Shown here: one piece after another, positions 53,591 to 59,237 of the stretch
How the letters are laid out: each line of letters opens with the position of its first letter
How positions within the stretch are numbered: position 1 is the first letter of the stretch
Made by a program: the position numbers and the translations under genes
Notes under the pieces: model-generated
Seen by the model: only the letters and a program-made list of their open reading frames with translations
What the model was told of the DNA's origin: nothing
The model's database searches: none
Source of the DNA: Halobacteriales archaeon QS_6_71_20
GTDB taxonomy: Archaea > Halobacteriota > Halobacteria > Halobacteriales > Haloferacaceae
NCBI GenBank assembly: GCA_003020945.1
Contig: PXRU01000022.1
Span: forward strand, 52,196-111,432
Direction: 5' to 3'
DNA: 59,237 nucleotides

Positions 53591-54925
53591 ATGACCGACC
53601 CGCGACGCGGCTCGAACGCGGCCGACGACGCCTCGACCGATCGACTCACCCGCCGCCGCTTCGGCGGCGCGCTCGCGGCCGCCGGGGCCGCCGGCGTCGC
53701 CGGCTGCTCGGGGACGAGCGGCGACGCGACGACCGAGGAGCCGACCGGAGAGATGGACACGCCGATGGACACCCCGACGGAAACCGAGACGGGGACGGAG
53801 GAGCCGACGGAGCCGGCGAACCCGGACGTGGACGTGCTCAACTACGCGCTGACGCTCGAACACCTGGAGAACGCCTTCTATCGCGAGGGCCTCGACGAGT
53901 TCTCCGACGACGAGATCGCGATGGCGGACTCGCTGTCGTCGTTCGGCGAGACGCTGCGGACGCAGGTGCCCGAGTACCTCGCCGTCGCCGGCGAGCACGA
54001 GGCCGCACACGTCGACGCCATCGCGGCGACGATCGAGGACCTCGGCGGCACGCCCGTCGAGGAGGCCGAGTACGACTTCGGCTACTCCACCCCCTCGGAG
54101 TTCCTCGCGACCGCCGGCGCCCTGGAGAACACGGGCGTCGCCGCCTACACGGGCGCGGCCGCCGCGATCAAGCAGAACGCGGTGCTCGGTGCGGCCGCGG
54201 GCATCCAGAGCGTCGAGGCGCGTCACGCGTCGTTCCTCAACGTGATCAACGGCGAGATGCCGTACCCGAACGGCGTCGAGGAGGCGAAGTCCGTCGACGA
54301 GGTGCTGGAGATCGCCGGGCAGTTCATAACCAGCGAGGTCGCCTCGCCGGCGCCGCTCGACGGCGACGACGAGCGAACGGCCGACCGGAAGGCCGACGAC
54401 GACACCGGCGACGTGGACGTGCTCAACTACGCGCTGACGCTCGAACACCTGGAGAACGCCTTCTACCGCGAGGGGCTGGAGACGTACTCCGACGACGAAC
54501 TGATGAACGCGAGCGTGCTCTCCGACTACGGCGAGGAGCTGCGGACGACGGTGCCCGAGCGGCTCCGGACGGCCGGCGAGCACGAGGCCGCACACGTCGA
54601 CGCCATCGCGGCGACGGTCGAGGACCTCGGCGGCACGCCCGTCGAGGAGGCCGAGTACGACTTCGGCTACACGAACCCCTCGGAGTTCCTGGGCGTCGCC
54701 CGGGCGCTGGAGAACACCGGCGTCTCGGCGTACGCCGGACAGGCGGGCACCGTCGCGAACGACCAGGTGTTCGGCGCGGCGGTCGGCATCCACGCCGTCG
54801 AGGCGCGCCACGCCTCGTTCCTCAACGAACTGAACGTCGAGTCGCCGTTCCCGAACGGCGTCGACGAGCCCCGGACGATGGACGAGGTCGTCGAGATCGC
54901 CGAGCAGTTCATCGTCGAGGAGTGA
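53591..54925 (+). CDS. Tat lipoprotein with two tandem ferritin-like domains
   Basis: A 444-aa exported protein. The signal has LTRRRFGGAL and a lipobox AGVAGC, then a Thr/Glu linker. Two ferritin-like (Ferritin_2/Pcc13-62-like) four-helix domains follow, about residues 78-255 and 275-440. Each has LNYALTLEHLENAFYREGL, GEHEAAHVDAIAATIEDLGG or its near copy, and EARHASFLN, which supply the Glu/His residues of a dinuclear metal site. The halves share long identical DNA, so the gene arose by a recent duplication or has been homogenised. It may bind iron or manganese outside the cell. Confidence 0.85.
   Translation: MTDPRRGSNAADDASTDRLTRRRFGGALAAAGAAGVAGCSGTSGDATTEEPTGEMDTPMDTPTETETGTEEPTEPANPDVDVLNYALTLEHLENAFYREGLDEFSDDEIAMADSLSSFGETLRTQVPEYLAVAGEHEAAHVDAIAATIEDLGGTPVEEAEYDFGYSTPSEFLATAGALENTGVAAYTGAAAAIKQNAVLGAAAGIQSVEARHASFLNVINGEMPYPNGVEEAKSVDEVLEIAGQFITSEVASPAPLDGDDERTADRKADDDTGDVDVLNYALTLEHLENAFYREGLETYSDDELMNASVLSDYGEELRTTVPERLRTAGEHEAAHVDAIAATVEDLGGTPVEEAEYDFGYTNPSEFLGVARALENTGVSAYAGQAGTVANDQVFGAAVGIHAVEARHASFLNELNVESPFPNGVDEPRTMDEVVEIAEQFIVEE
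53829..54686. repeat. Intragenic duplication of the ferritin-like domain
   Basis: Long near-identical DNA blocks occur 585 bp apart: the block starting GTGGACGTGCTCAACTACGC lies at about 53829 and 54414, and the block starting GGCGAGCACGAGGCCGCACA lies at about 53990 and 54575. Regions between them are more divergent, which fits local gene conversion. Confidence 0.75.
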
Positions 54926-54927
54926 GC

Positions 54928-55125
54928 GTGGCCGAGCGTGACGCGCGGGTCGGTCCGGCTCCCGGCTCCGACCGGCCGGACGCGCTCGTCCCCCCGCTGG
55001 CGACCCTCTCCGACGCGCCGTCGTCGCCCGTGCGGTCCCCGCCGACCGCACACACCCCGACGACGGTTCGGTCCCCGCCCCCCGACGGTGCCGTCCGTCC
55101 GGACGCCGCCGGCGACGGGGGGTAA
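54928..55125 (+). CDS. Doubtful 65-aa reading frame upstream of the DUF7521-like gene
   Basis: GTG at 54928, TAA at 55123-55125, 3 bp from the next start. The product is Pro/Ser/Ala-rich with no domain. Related loci often have a winged-helix regulator in this position, and no such domain is visible here. It may be spurious. Confidence 0.2.
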   Translation: MAERDARVGPAPGSDRPDALVPPLATLSDAPSSPVRSPPTAHTPTTVRSPPPDGAVRPDAAGDGG

Positions 55126-55128
55126 CGC

Positions 55129-55437
55129 GTGGTATCGCTGTGGGCTGACGTCGCGCGGGTGGCCGCCGGCGTCAACCTCGCGTTGCTGGCCGTATTGCTG
55201 GCCGTGTGGGGGCGGAACGCGGTCCGCCTCCGCTCGTCGCATGCGGTCGGACTGAGCACGTTCGCGGCGCTGCTGTTCGCTGAGAACGCCGTCGCGCTGT
55301 ACTACTACCTCGCCGACCCGACGCTGTCGGCGTGGTTCTCGTCGGCGGTGCCGCCCATCGCGTGGCGCGCGATGCTGACGCTCCACCTGCTGGAGACGGT
55401 CGCGCTCGCGGTGCTGGTCCGGGTGACGCTGGACTGA
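55129..55437 (+). CDS. Three-helix membrane protein (DUF7521-like)
   Basis: A 102-aa hydrophobic protein with three helices (VAAGVNLALLAVLLAVWGRN, TFAALLFAENAVALYYYL, and AMLTLHLLETVALAVLVRVT). The GRNAVRLRSSHAVGL loop and LHLLETVAL end resemble small haloarchaeal membrane proteins. GTG at 55129. Function unknown. Confidence 0.6.
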   Translation: MVSLWADVARVAAGVNLALLAVLLAVWGRNAVRLRSSHAVGLSTFAALLFAENAVALYYYLADPTLSAWFSSAVPPIAWRAMLTLHLLETVALAVLVRVTLD

Positions 55438-55463
55438 TCGCGGCGGCGCCGGGCCGCCCCGAC

Positions 55464-56144
55464 TCAGATGTCGACGGGACAGCCGCGGATCTCCGCGCCG
55501 CGCATCCCGTCGGCCAGCCAGAACAACGACAGCAGCAGCGGAACGAGCGCGAGCAGCGTGAACTCCAGCCCGTCCAGCGGGAGCGCCAACAGCAGCCCCG
55601 AGCCGCCGACCAGCGAGAGCAGCCCCGCCAGCACCGCGGAGCCGCAGGCCGCACAGCCGGCGCCGAGCGCGCCGAGAACGACGCCCACGACGCTGCTCGC
55701 CCCGCCGGCGGCGTCGCCGGCGCCGTCCCCGCCGTCCGTCGAGGTCCCGCGCCCCGCCCCGGCGACGACCCCGTGCTCGCGGACGTGGTAGACCGCGACC
55801 GCGACGTTCACGCCCGTCAGGAGCGCGACGACGACGAGCATCGCACCCGCCGCCGGCCGGAAGGCCGTGCCGACGAACGGGTACTGCTCGGCGAGGATCG
55901 TGAGCCGGGCGTCCGCCGGGAGCGACCCCCCGATCACGGTGTCGCGCACGAGCGGGACGTTCTGCGAGAGGACGAACCCCGACAGCGCCAGCAGCGCGAC
56001 GGCGACCGCGGCCGCGGCGTACGCGGGGACGCCGAGCACGAGCCGGACCGTCCGCCCGACGAGCCGCAGGTCCCGGCGCGAGGAGGGGAGCCTCGGGAGG
56101 CCGAAGCGCCGTCGCACCCGGGTGAGCCGGCCGGCGCCGCTCAT
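55464..56144 (-). CDS. Polytopic membrane protein with a CxxC helix
   Basis: A 226-aa protein with about five or six helices. One helix contains GAGCAACGSAVLAG, a C-x2-C inside the membrane, and the protein ends GCPVDI. Its ATG overlaps the stop of the upstream thioredoxin-like lipoprotein gene (ATGA), so the two are co-translated. A role as electron donor or acceptor for that lipoprotein is plausible but inferred; the sequence is not VKOR or DsbB in its overall pattern. Confidence 0.68.
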   Translation of the reverse strand: MSGAGRLTRVRRRFGLPRLPSSRRDLRLVGRTVRLVLGVPAYAAAAVAVALLALSGFVLSQNVPLVRDTVIGGSLPADARLTILAEQYPFVGTAFRPAAGAMLVVVALLTGVNVAVAVYHVREHGVVAGAGRGTSTDGGDGAGDAAGGASSVVGVVLGALGAGCAACGSAVLAGLLSLVGGSGLLLALPLDGLEFTLLALVPLLLSLFWLADGMRGAEIRGCPVDI

Positions 56145-56836
56145 AGCCGGAGCGCAGAGGCGACGGTCTCGTAGCTGACGCTCCCGGCGGCGCGGGTCAC
56201 GTACGACCCGTCGCGAAAGAGGAACAGCGTCGGCGTCCGGTCGGCCCCGGCCGCCTCGCCCGCGTCGAGGTCGGTCCCGACCGCGCCGTCGTACCGCTTC
56301 GAATCCGCGTCGTCAACGACCGCGCCGGCGTCGAGGTCGGTGTTCGAGCCGAGCCACGACTCCGTCCTGTCGAGGACGTTGTCGGTGTCGAACTCGGTCT
56401 GTGTGGCGAAGTAGTGGGCGAAGAGGTCCCAGTAGACCGCCTCGGCGCCCTCCCGCGCGTGGACGGCTTCGAGCGCCTGGACGGCCGGCTTCCCCCACGG
56501 GTAGACGACCGGATACGCCCGCGAGACGAACCGGAGGTCGCCGTCGGCGACCGGCCCCGAGCGGAGCCGCTCGCCCGCGTTCTCCTCGAAGTCCCGGCAC
56601 GTCGGACAGGAGGGGTCCTCGAAGACGACGACCGTCGCGGGCGCGTCGTCCCGGCCGAGGGAGGGCTGCTCCGCCAGCCCCGCCGCGGCCGGGTGGTCGC
56701 CGATCGGTGTCCCCCCGTCCCCGTCGGAGCCGCTGGAGTTGCCGGAGTCGCCGGACCCGCCGCCGATACACCCGGCCAGTCCGCCGAGTCCGGCGGCGCC
56801 GACGGCGGCGACGGCTGAGCGTCGAGAGAGGTCCAT
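56141..56836 (-). CDS. Thioredoxin-fold lipoprotein (DsbA/TlpA-like)
   Basis: A 231-aa exported protein. The signal MDLSRRSAVAAVGAAGLGGL has twin Arg and a lipobox ending in Cys23. A Ser/Gly/Asp linker leads to a DsbA-like domain with CPTC at residues 77-80 in FEDPSCPTCRDFEE, and the cis-Pro in DRTPTLFLFRDG. It probably forms or isomerises disulfides outside the membrane. The ATG at 56836 starts the signal. It precedes the CxxC membrane protein with a 4-nt overlap. Confidence 0.84.
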   Translation of the reverse strand: MDLSRRSAVAAVGAAGLGGLAGCIGGGSGDSGNSSGSDGDGGTPIGDHPAAAGLAEQPSLGRDDAPATVVVFEDPSCPTCRDFEENAGERLRSGPVADGDLRFVSRAYPVVYPWGKPAVQALEAVHAREGAEAVYWDLFAHYFATQTEFDTDNVLDRTESWLGSNTDLDAGAVVDDADSKRYDGAVGTDLDAGEAAGADRTPTLFLFRDGSYVTRAAGSVSYETVASALRL

Positions 56837-56956
56837 ACTGCCACACAGGCGACGCCATACAAGGAGCTTCACCCGTCCGGCGCCGCGGACGCACGACCGC
56901 GTGCCGGCGCGGCCAGCCGGATCGTCTCGGCGTCGGATCGGTCGGTCCGTCGACGG

Positions 56957-57036
56957 GGCGCTTACTCTCCATCGACAGGGCGCTCACCCTCCACTGATGG
57001 TGCGCTCACCCTCCACCGACGGAACGCTCACCCCCC
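56957..57036. repeat. Imperfect 21-22-bp tandem repeats upstream of rpa
   Basis: Four degenerate units share CGCTCACCCTCCAC: at about 56957, 56978, 57000 and 57022 (the last truncated). They end about 10 bp before the rpa TATA box, so they may be operator sites of the rpa operon. Confidence 0.6.
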
Positions 57037-57046
57037 GGCGCGGAGA

Positions 57047-57053
57047 GTTTAAC
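57047..57053 (+). promoter_or_regulatory. TATA box of the rpa operon
   Basis: GTTTAAC lies 32-38 bp upstream of the ATG at 57085. A short leader of a few bases is implied. Confidence 0.5.
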
Positions 57054-57084
57054 ACCGGTCGGGCGGAACGTTCGAACGGAACAC

Positions 57085-58350
57085 ATGGACATCAACGCAC
57101 ACGCCGAGGAGCTCGCCTCCGCTCTCGGCGAGGACACAGAGGAGGTCAGACGCGACCTGGAGAACCTGCTGGAGTACAGCGTCCCCATCGACGAGGCCAA
57201 GCAGTCGGTCCGACGGAAGTACGGCGGCGGGGGCGGCGGCGACGGCACGCCCGAGGCGGTCGACATCGCCGAGGTCGGCCCGGAGTCGGGCAACGTCACC
57301 GTCACCGCGCGCGTCCTGACGGTCGGCCGGCGCTCGATCCGGTATCAGGGCGACGACACGGTGATCCGGGAGGGCGAACTCGCCGACGGCACCGGGACGA
57401 TCAGCTACACCGCCTGGCAGGACTTCGGCTTCGAGCCGGGCGACACCGTCGCGGTCGGCAACGCGGGCGTCCGCGAGTGGGAGGGGGAGCCGGAGCTCAA
57501 CCTCGGCGAGTCGTCGTCGGTGGCGACGGAGGGGGAGCCCCTCGACGTGCCCTACGAGGTCGGCGGCGAGCGCGGCCTCGTGGAACTGGCCGCAGGCGAC
57601 CGCGGCCGGACGGTCGAGGCGAAGGTGCTCGAAGTGGAGCAGCGCACCATCGACGGCCGCGACGGCGAGACGGTGATCCACTCGGGGGTGCTGGGCGACG
57701 AGACCGCCCGGCTCCCGTTCACCGACTGGCAGGCCCGCGAGGCGGTGGTCGAGGGGGCCGAGCTGCGCATGGAGGACGTGTACGTCCGGGAGTTCCGGGG
57801 CGTCCCCTCGGTGAACCTCACCGAGTTCACCGAGGTGTCGCCCACGAGCGTCGAGGTGAGCGACGAGGCCCCCCGCGTCAGCGTCGACGAGGCGGTTTCC
57901 TCGGGCGGGATGTACGACGTGGCGGTGGTGGGCAACGTGCTGGAGGTGCGCGACGGCTCGGGGCTCATCGAGCGGTGTCCCGACTGCGGCCGGCTCGTCC
58001 AGAACGGGCAGTGTCGCAGCCACGGCCAGGTCGAAGCGGAAGACGACCTCCGGATCAAGGCGATCCTCGACGACGGCACCGCGACGGTGACCGCGATCCT
58101 CGACCGCGACCTGACCGAGGAGATCTACGGCGCCACCCTGGAGGAGGCGCTGGAGGCGGCCCGGGAGGCGATGAGCCGCGAGGTCGTCTCCGACGAGATC
58201 GGCGAGACGCTCGTGGGACGGGAGTTCCGCGTGCGCGGTCACCTCTCGGTCGACGAGTACGGCGCGAACCTCGACGCCACCGAGTTCGCCGCCAGCGAGG
58301 ACGACCCCGCCGAGCGTGCCCGCGACGTGCTCGGGGAGGTGGGCGCGTGA
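57085..58350 (+). CDS. rpa1: Replication protein A, large subunit (three OB folds and zinc finger)
   Basis: A 421-aa single-stranded DNA-binding protein of the haloarchaeal Rpa1 type. An N-terminal helical hairpin (INAHAEELASALGEDTEEVR) precedes three OB folds: about residues 65-155 (ISYTAWQDFGFEPGDTVAVG), 165-260 and 275-400. The third carries a zinc finger beginning CPDCGRLVQNGQC at residue 298. It coats ssDNA in replication and repair. The following gene is its partner; the stop overlaps a GTG but the real next start is 50 bp on. Assignment to Rpa1 rather than Rpa2 or Rpa3 rests on length and the three OB folds. Confidence 0.9.
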   Translation: MDINAHAEELASALGEDTEEVRRDLENLLEYSVPIDEAKQSVRRKYGGGGGGDGTPEAVDIAEVGPESGNVTVTARVLTVGRRSIRYQGDDTVIREGELADGTGTISYTAWQDFGFEPGDTVAVGNAGVREWEGEPELNLGESSSVATEGEPLDVPYEVGGERGLVELAAGDRGRTVEAKVLEVEQRTIDGRDGETVIHSGVLGDETARLPFTDWQAREAVVEGAELRMEDVYVREFRGVPSVNLTEFTEVSPTSVEVSDEAPRVSVDEAVSSGGMYDVAVVGNVLEVRDGSGLIERCPDCGRLVQNGQCRSHGQVEAEDDLRIKAILDDGTATVTAILDRDLTEEIYGATLEEALEAAREAMSREVVSDEIGETLVGREFRVRGHLSVDEYGANLDATEFAASEDDPAERARDVLGEVGA

Positions 58351-58399
58351 GCCGCCGCGCGCCACGTCGAGCGCACGCGGCCCGCGCGGGGTGGTCCGC

Positions 58400-59237
58400 G
58401 TGAGCGCCGACGACGGCGACGACTCCGGGCCGGGCACCCGCGAGGTCGCCCACCGGCTGTTCGCCGCGGAGTTCGACGACGCCAACCTCGACTACTCCGA
58501 GAGCGACGAGGAGCGCGCGCCCAACTACGTCGTGACGCCGACCGGGCTCCGCGCGAACCGCCTGTTCGCGGTCGGCGTGCTCACGGAGGTCGAGTCGGTC
58601 AACGAGCAGACGCTGCGCGGCCGCGTCGCCGACCCGACCGGCGCGTTCGTCACCTACGCCGGGCAGTACCAGCCCGACGAGGCGGCGTTCCTCGACCGGA
58701 CGACGCCGCCGGCGTTCGTCGCGCTCACCGGGAAGGCCCGGACGTTCGAGCCCGACGACGCCGACGTCGTGTACACCTCGGCCCGTCCGGAGAGCTTCGC
58801 GACCGTCGACGCGGAGACGCGCGACCGCTGGGTCGTCACCGCGGCGGAGGCGACGCTGCGGCGCATCACGACGTTCGCACGCGCACTCGAACTGGCGGAA
58901 CGCGGCGACCGCCTACGTGACCGGCTGGAGGCGGCGGGCGTCCCGACGGCGCTGGCCTCGGGGATCCCGCTCGCGATCGACCACTACGGCACGGGGACCC
59001 GCTACCTGGAGAGCGTCCGCCGGCTCGCGGTCGACGCCCTGGAAGTCGTCGCCGACGAGCGCGAGGAGGTGCGCGGGCTCGACGCCGCGCCGGGGGACCG
59101 CGGCGGCGCCGACCTCGGCCCGCTCCCGGACGTCCCGTACGACTTCGACGCGGCCGCGACGGACGCCGACGCGACGGAGGTGGACGCCGCCGACGCTGAC
59201 GCGGACGCCGCCGACGTCGACGCGGCGGCGACCGCCG
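58400..59237 (+). CDS. rpap1: RPA-associated protein (COG3390), 3' end outside window
   Basis: Frame open to the right edge; 279 residues are visible. The start EVAHRLFAAEFDDANLDYSE and YVVTPTGLRANRLFAVGVLT are the family signature, followed by an OB fold (LRGRVADPTGAFVTYAGQYQ) and helices, then a highly acidic Asp/Ala tail that runs off the edge. Rpap proteins bind their cognate RPA and are co-transcribed with it. The GTG at 58400 is preferred; a GTG three codons upstream is possible. Confidence 0.87.
   Translation, partial: MSADDGDDSGPGTREVAHRLFAAEFDDANLDYSESDEERAPNYVVTPTGLRANRLFAVGVLTEVESVNEQTLRGRVADPTGAFVTYAGQYQPDEAAFLDRTTPPAFVALTGKARTFEPDDADVVYTSARPESFATVDAETRDRWVVTAAEATLRRITTFARALELAERGDRLRDRLEAAGVPTALASGIPLAIDHYGTGTRYLESVRRLAVDALEVVADEREEVRGLDAAPGDRGGADLGPLPDVPYDFDAAATDADATEVDAADADADAADVDAAATA

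Noticed and set aside
56957..57036. Possible CRISPR array in the 22-bp repeats
   Set aside because: The units are adjacent and degenerate with no unique spacers, and no cas gene is present.
58348..58404. 18-codon frame between rpa1 and its partner
   Set aside because: Starts at a GTG overlapping the rpa1 stop and is mostly Arg/Ala; too short and unsupported.

Overview
The window comes from an extremely halophilic archaeon (class Halobacteria). The reasons are very high G+C with strong third-position GC bias, proteins rich in Asp/Glu and poor in Lys, TATA boxes about 25-30 nt upstream of start codons (leaderless mRNAs), Tat-type lipoprotein and halocyanin precursors, and archaeal-type genes: CTP-dependent riboflavin kinase, L10e ribosomal protein, type II GAPDH, NucS, and a three-OB-fold RPA with its partner. 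The style resembles Haloferacales/Halorubrum relatives, but I cannot fix the genus.

Layout. 1-29.8 kb is ordinary chromosome: argS (with an apparent single-base deletion), ribK-ribB, an NhaC-type antiporter, a branched-chain aminotransferase, a B12-dependent mutase small subunit with its MeaB chaperone, a GAF/PAS regulator, a vapBC pair, an S9 peptidase, a glycosyltransferase, a halocyanin, an M42 peptidase, a membrane J-domain protein (also frameshifted), KDG kinase, mutL, an M29-like aminopeptidase, gap, a phosphodiesterase, pgk, an ABC exporter and a DUF192 lipoprotein. tRNA-Val and tRNA-Phe follow. KDG kinase, GAPDH and PGK belong to the lower half of the haloarchaeal semi-phosphorylative Entner-Doudoroff and gluconeogenic routes.

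29.85-37.91 kb is an integrated element of about 8 kb in tRNA-Phe. It is bounded by an exact 62-bp direct repeat (29851-29912 and 37847-37908) that holds the last 29 nt of the tRNA. It carries a tyrosine recombinase, an SF3 (D5/P4-like) helicase in a rightward operon, several small proteins, a leftward three-gene cluster of unknown proteins, a Tat-type lipoprotein, and a 20-bp inverted repeat with internal 9-bp iterons just after the helicase gene. No major capsid, terminase or portal is recognisable, so it is a candidate minimal integrative element or virus-satellite-like element. A third, degenerate copy of the tRNA 3' end at 39133-39153 suggests an older eroded insertion immediately to the right. 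The region from 30 to 39.2 kb is visibly less GC-rich than its flanks.

39.2-59.2 kb returns to chromosome: a DoxX-like protein, a cold-shock protein, nucS, rpl10e, a thiolase with its DUF35 partner, a peroxiredoxin, two alpha/beta hydrolases, a rearrangement scar with a truncated phosphotransferase and a truncated acyl-CoA dehydrogenase, a frameshifted MarR-like regulator, a DsbA-family protein, mutS, a duplicated ferritin-like Tat lipoprotein, a thiol-redox lipoprotein with a membrane partner, and the rpa operon, which runs off the right edge. mutL, nucS, mutS and rpa make the window rich in DNA-repair genes.

Three otherwise intact genes (argS, the J-domain protein, the MarR-like regulator) are each broken by what looks like one missing base in or beside a short G/C run. 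This pattern points to sequencing error at least as much as to true pseudogenes.
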